Source: Rhodopila globiformis | GTDB lineage: Bacteria; Pseudomonadota; Alphaproteobacteria; Acetobacterales; Acetobacteraceae | Reading direction: 5' to 3' | DNA length: 34,144 nucleotides | Assembly (NCBI RefSeq): GCF_002937115.1 | Contig: NZ_NHRY01000056.1 | Coordinates: 1-34,144, forward strand | The notes under the pieces: model-generated | Seen by the model: only the letters and a program-made list of their open reading frames with translations | Databases searched by the model: none | What the model was told of the DNA's origin: nothing | Shown: positions 32,115 through 34,144 of the stretch, piece after piece | Numbering within the stretch: position 1 is the first letter of the stretch | Layout of the letters: each line of letters starts with the position of its first letter | Translations under genes and position numbers: made by a program

Positions 32115-33497
32115 CTAGCCCCCCAACGGCGACCACGCCGGGTCCGAGGCATCCGTTGGCGTCGGCGCCACCCGTTCATTGAATCCGGTGATGTCCACCG
32201 ACACCAGCCGCGAGGAGAAACCGGCGCCGCGCGAGCCGCTTCCCCGCGTCTCGCGCCAGAACATCAGCACCCGCCCGTTCGGCGCGAAGGTCGGCCCCTC
32301 GACCATCCAGCCCTCGGACAGGATGCGCTCCCCCGAGCCGTCCGGGTGCATCACGCCGATGGCGAAGTTGGCGGTGTCGCCGGCGTAGCGGGTGAACGCA
32401 ATCAGGTCACCGCGCGGTGACCAGACCGGCGTGCCATAGCGGCCGTTGCCATAGCTGATCCGCCGTGCCCCGCCGCCGCCCGCGCCCATGACATAGATCT
32501 GCTGGTCGCCGCCGCGGTCCGAGGCGAACACGATCTGCGAGCCATCCGGGCTGTAGCACGGGCTGACGTCAATCGAGCCCGAATTGGTCAGCCGCCGCGA
32601 CGCGCGGCTGTGCAGGTCCACCGAGACGATGTCCGACCCCTCGCCGTTCGACACCGCCATCAGCAGGCTGTTGCCGTCCGGCGCAAAGCGTGGCGCGAAG
32701 GTCATGCCAGGGAATTCGCCAAGCTGCGTCTGCCGCCCCGTCTGCAGGTCGAACAGGTACACCCGCGGCCGGTTGTTGGCATAGCTCATGAACGCGATCA
32801 GGTCGCGGGTCGGGTGGAACCGCGGCGTCAGCACCAGCCACCGCCCGTCGGTCAGCATCCGGTTGTTCTCGCTGTCCTGGTCCATGATCGCCAGCCGCTT
32901 GGTGCGGCGGTCGCGTGGCCCGGTGGCGGAGACATAGACGATACGGGTGTCGAAATAGCCCTTCTCGCCCAGCAGCCGCTCATAGATCACGTCGGCCATG
33001 ATGTGGGCGATGCGCCGCCAGTTGCCCACCGTGGTGGTATAGGCGGTGCCCTGGATCTGCGTCCCGGGCAGGATGTCCCACAGCCGGAACTCCACCCGCA
33101 ACTGGCCGCCGCCCAGCATCTGCACGCTGCCGGTCACCAGCGCCTGCGCCCCGGTCGGCCGCCAGTTCTGCAGGTTCGGCGTGCCGCCGGACGCGCCGGA
33201 CTGGATGAACGCGGCGTGGTCGATCATGCGGAACAGCCCGCTGCGGGCCAGGTCGTTGCTGATCACCCCGGCGATGTCGCGGCCCATCTGCTCCGACGCG
33301 CCATCGGCCCCGCCCAGATCAGGCACCGCGATCGGTATCGGCGCGGTGCGGGCGCGGTTGACGTCGATCACCGCCGACGGGGCGTCCGACCCGCCGGCCT
33401 GTTGCGCCAGGACCGGAATGGGAGCGGCAGCCAGCAGGCCGGCGGCGCCGGCGATCAGGCCACGGCGGCTAAAGGAGGGAGTCGAAATAGGGTTCAT
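32115..33497 (-). CDS. tolB: Tol-Pal system propeller protein TolB
   Basis: A 460-residue periplasmic TolB. The signal peptide starts [20 protein letters not shown] and ends near PVLAQQ. The twin arginine before the hydrophobic core suggests Tat export, where Sec is usual. The N-terminal domain has [23 protein letters not shown] and [17 protein letters not shown]. The six-bladed propeller shows the TolB/WD40-like PD repeats: [75 protein letters not shown] and [16 protein letters not shown]. The ATG at 33497 follows GGAAGG; the further upstream start is not needed. It lies 86 nt after tolA and upstream of pal, in the normal tol order. Confidence 0.95.
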   Translation of the reverse strand: MNPISTPSFSRRGLIAGAAGLLAAAPIPVLAQQAGGSDAPSAVIDVNRARTAPIPIAVPDLGGADGASEQMGRDIAGVISNDLARSGLFRMIDHAAFIQSGASGGTPNLQNWRPTGAQALVTGSVQMLGGGQLRVEFRLWDILPGTQIQGTAYTTTVGNWRRIAHIMADVIYERLLGEKGYFDTRIVYVSATGPRDRRTKRLAIMDQDSENNRMLTDGRWLVLTPRFHPTRDLIAFMSYANNRPRVYLFDLQTGRQTQLGEFPGMTFAPRFAPDGNSLLMAVSNGEGSDIVSVDLHSRASRRLTNSGSIDVSPCYSPDGSQIVFASDRGGDQQIYVMGAGGGGARRISYGNGRYGTPVWSPRGDLIAFTRYAGDTANFAIGVMHPDGSGERILSEGWMVEGPTFAPNGRVLMFWRETRGSGSRGAGFSSRLVSVDITGFNERVAPTPTDASDPAWSPLGG

Positions 33498-33583
33498 ATC
33501 GTTGCCTTCCACCTCAATCTGTCCTCGCGCATCGGCTGTCACCGCGCCGTGCCGGGGATGTCAAATGCGCTGGTGCATCGTGC

Positions 33584-34144
33584 TCATGGGCTGAACCGGA
33601 ACGTCAGCTTGCCGACCTTGCCCATGTCCTTGCCCGGCAGGGGCAGGTTGGCGCAGCGCGAGTCCAGCACCGCGCGCCGCGCCCGTTCGGCGAAGGCGCG
33701 GAAACGGGGGTCGCCCATCCGCCCGATATCCGCGCCGGCGACCTCGGCCATGCGGGCCATGCCGGTGGCGTCGACCGTCACGGTCAGCAGCACGTGCTGC
33801 TTGTCGATATCCAGCGCGCCGGCGTCCTTGGTCCAGCATTCCCGCACATGGTCACCGATGGCGCCACGCTCCGAGGCGCTGAGCGACGCGGTCATGTCGC
33901 CGTTCGGGCTGCCGCCGCTGTTGGGCCGGCCGCCGGCGCGCGGGTTCGCCCGAGCCCGCGGCGGCGCAGACTGGGCCAGTTGCTGGCGCAGCTTCTCCAG
34001 CGTGTTGTCCAGCGCGGTGCTGTCCGGCGCCGGGTTCTTGGTCGGGTTCGGCTGCGACGTCCTGCTGGGCGGCGACGGCGGAGCGGGCGCCGGTGGCGGC
34101 GGCAGCGGCAGCGGCGGTTCCGGCTTCGCCTGCGGGGTCGGCGA
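33584..34144 (-). CDS. tolA: TolA-like cell-envelope protein, N-terminus outside window
   Basis: An open frame of 187 codons runs from the right edge to a stop at 33584. The part in the window begins with a Pro-rich stretch (PEPPLPLPPPPAPAPPSPP). A predicted helix (LDNTLEKLRQQLAQ), a Gly/Asn/Arg-rich linker, and a C-terminal domain follow: LSASERGAIGDHVRECWTKD, VLLTVTVDATGMARMAEV, RFRAFAERARRAVLDSRCANLPLP and LTFRFSP. This C-terminal domain matches the alphaproteobacterial TolA/TonB-like C-domain that contacts TolB and Pal. The membrane anchor lies beyond the window. Internal ATG 33895 is not the start, since coding continues upstream without a break. Confidence 0.88.
   Translation of the reverse strand, partial: SPTPQAKPEPPLPLPPPPAPAPPSPPSRTSQPNPTKNPAPDSTALDNTLEKLRQQLAQSAPPRARANPRAGGRPNSGGSPNGDMTASLSASERGAIGDHVRECWTKDAGALDIDKQHVLLTVTVDATGMARMAEVAGADIGRMGDPRFRAFAERARRAVLDSRCANLPLPGKDMGKVGKLTFRFSP

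Overview
The window is GC-rich DNA of proteobacterial type. A tolA-tolB-pal run at the right end shows a Gram-negative cell envelope. Codon usage, the intergenic CGTCATGG palindromes, TTG/GTG starts and the mix of acyl-CoA, MDR and Fnr-type genes fit an alphaproteobacterium, most likely of the Acetobacteraceae/Rhodospirillales group. That placement is inference, as no rRNA or other marker is present. No tRNA, rRNA, CRISPR array, intact IS element or prophage was seen. The window reads as chromosomal metabolic DNA with several gene fossils in the gaps.

Left part (1-8.3 kb). Two small minus-strand genes of unknown function open the window, the first cut by the edge. After a gene-free stretch comes a short ORF that looks like the C-terminal module of a DUF421 membrane protein joined to a foreign N-terminus, coupled to an MFS transporter. 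A decayed GxxExxY-family gene between inverted repeats follows. Next is an acetoin dehydrogenase operon (acoA, acoB, acoC) read divergently from an AcoR-like regulator that lacks the sigma-54 AAA+ domain. A perfect palindrome in the shared promoter region is a candidate operator. No E3 gene is present in the window.

Middle (8.4-19.3 kb). A Nu-type glutathione transferase and exonuclease III come first. A zinc-related module follows: a Zur-like Fur protein divergent from hisI and an overlapping COG0523 metal-chaperone GTPase. Then come a fossil histidine-kinase tail, an M20 hydantoinase/carbamoylase-type amidohydrolase and a single acyl-CoA dehydrogenase. A Crp/Fnr regulator sits divergent from a quinone oxidoreductase with a near-perfect FNR box between them, followed by aspartate ammonia-lyase and an aldose-1-epimerase-like gene.

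Right part (19.7-34 kb). A Zn-ribbon/OB-fold protein, a thiolase-like protein and a class III CoA-transferase form an acyl-CoA module. They are followed by a small membrane protein, a six-Asp-box propeller protein, an Ldh-type oxidoreductase, threonine aldolase and a shrunken NHL-repeat remnant. A co-directional run then holds a His-rich 535-residue protein I do not recognise, a zinc alcohol dehydrogenase, a CurA/PTGR-like reductase and a luciferase-like flavin monooxygenase; this is the best candidate for an undescribed pathway. A terminator region separates it from minus-strand pal, tolB and the truncated tolA. Palindromic CGTCATGG-type repeats sit in four gaps, three of them between convergent genes.
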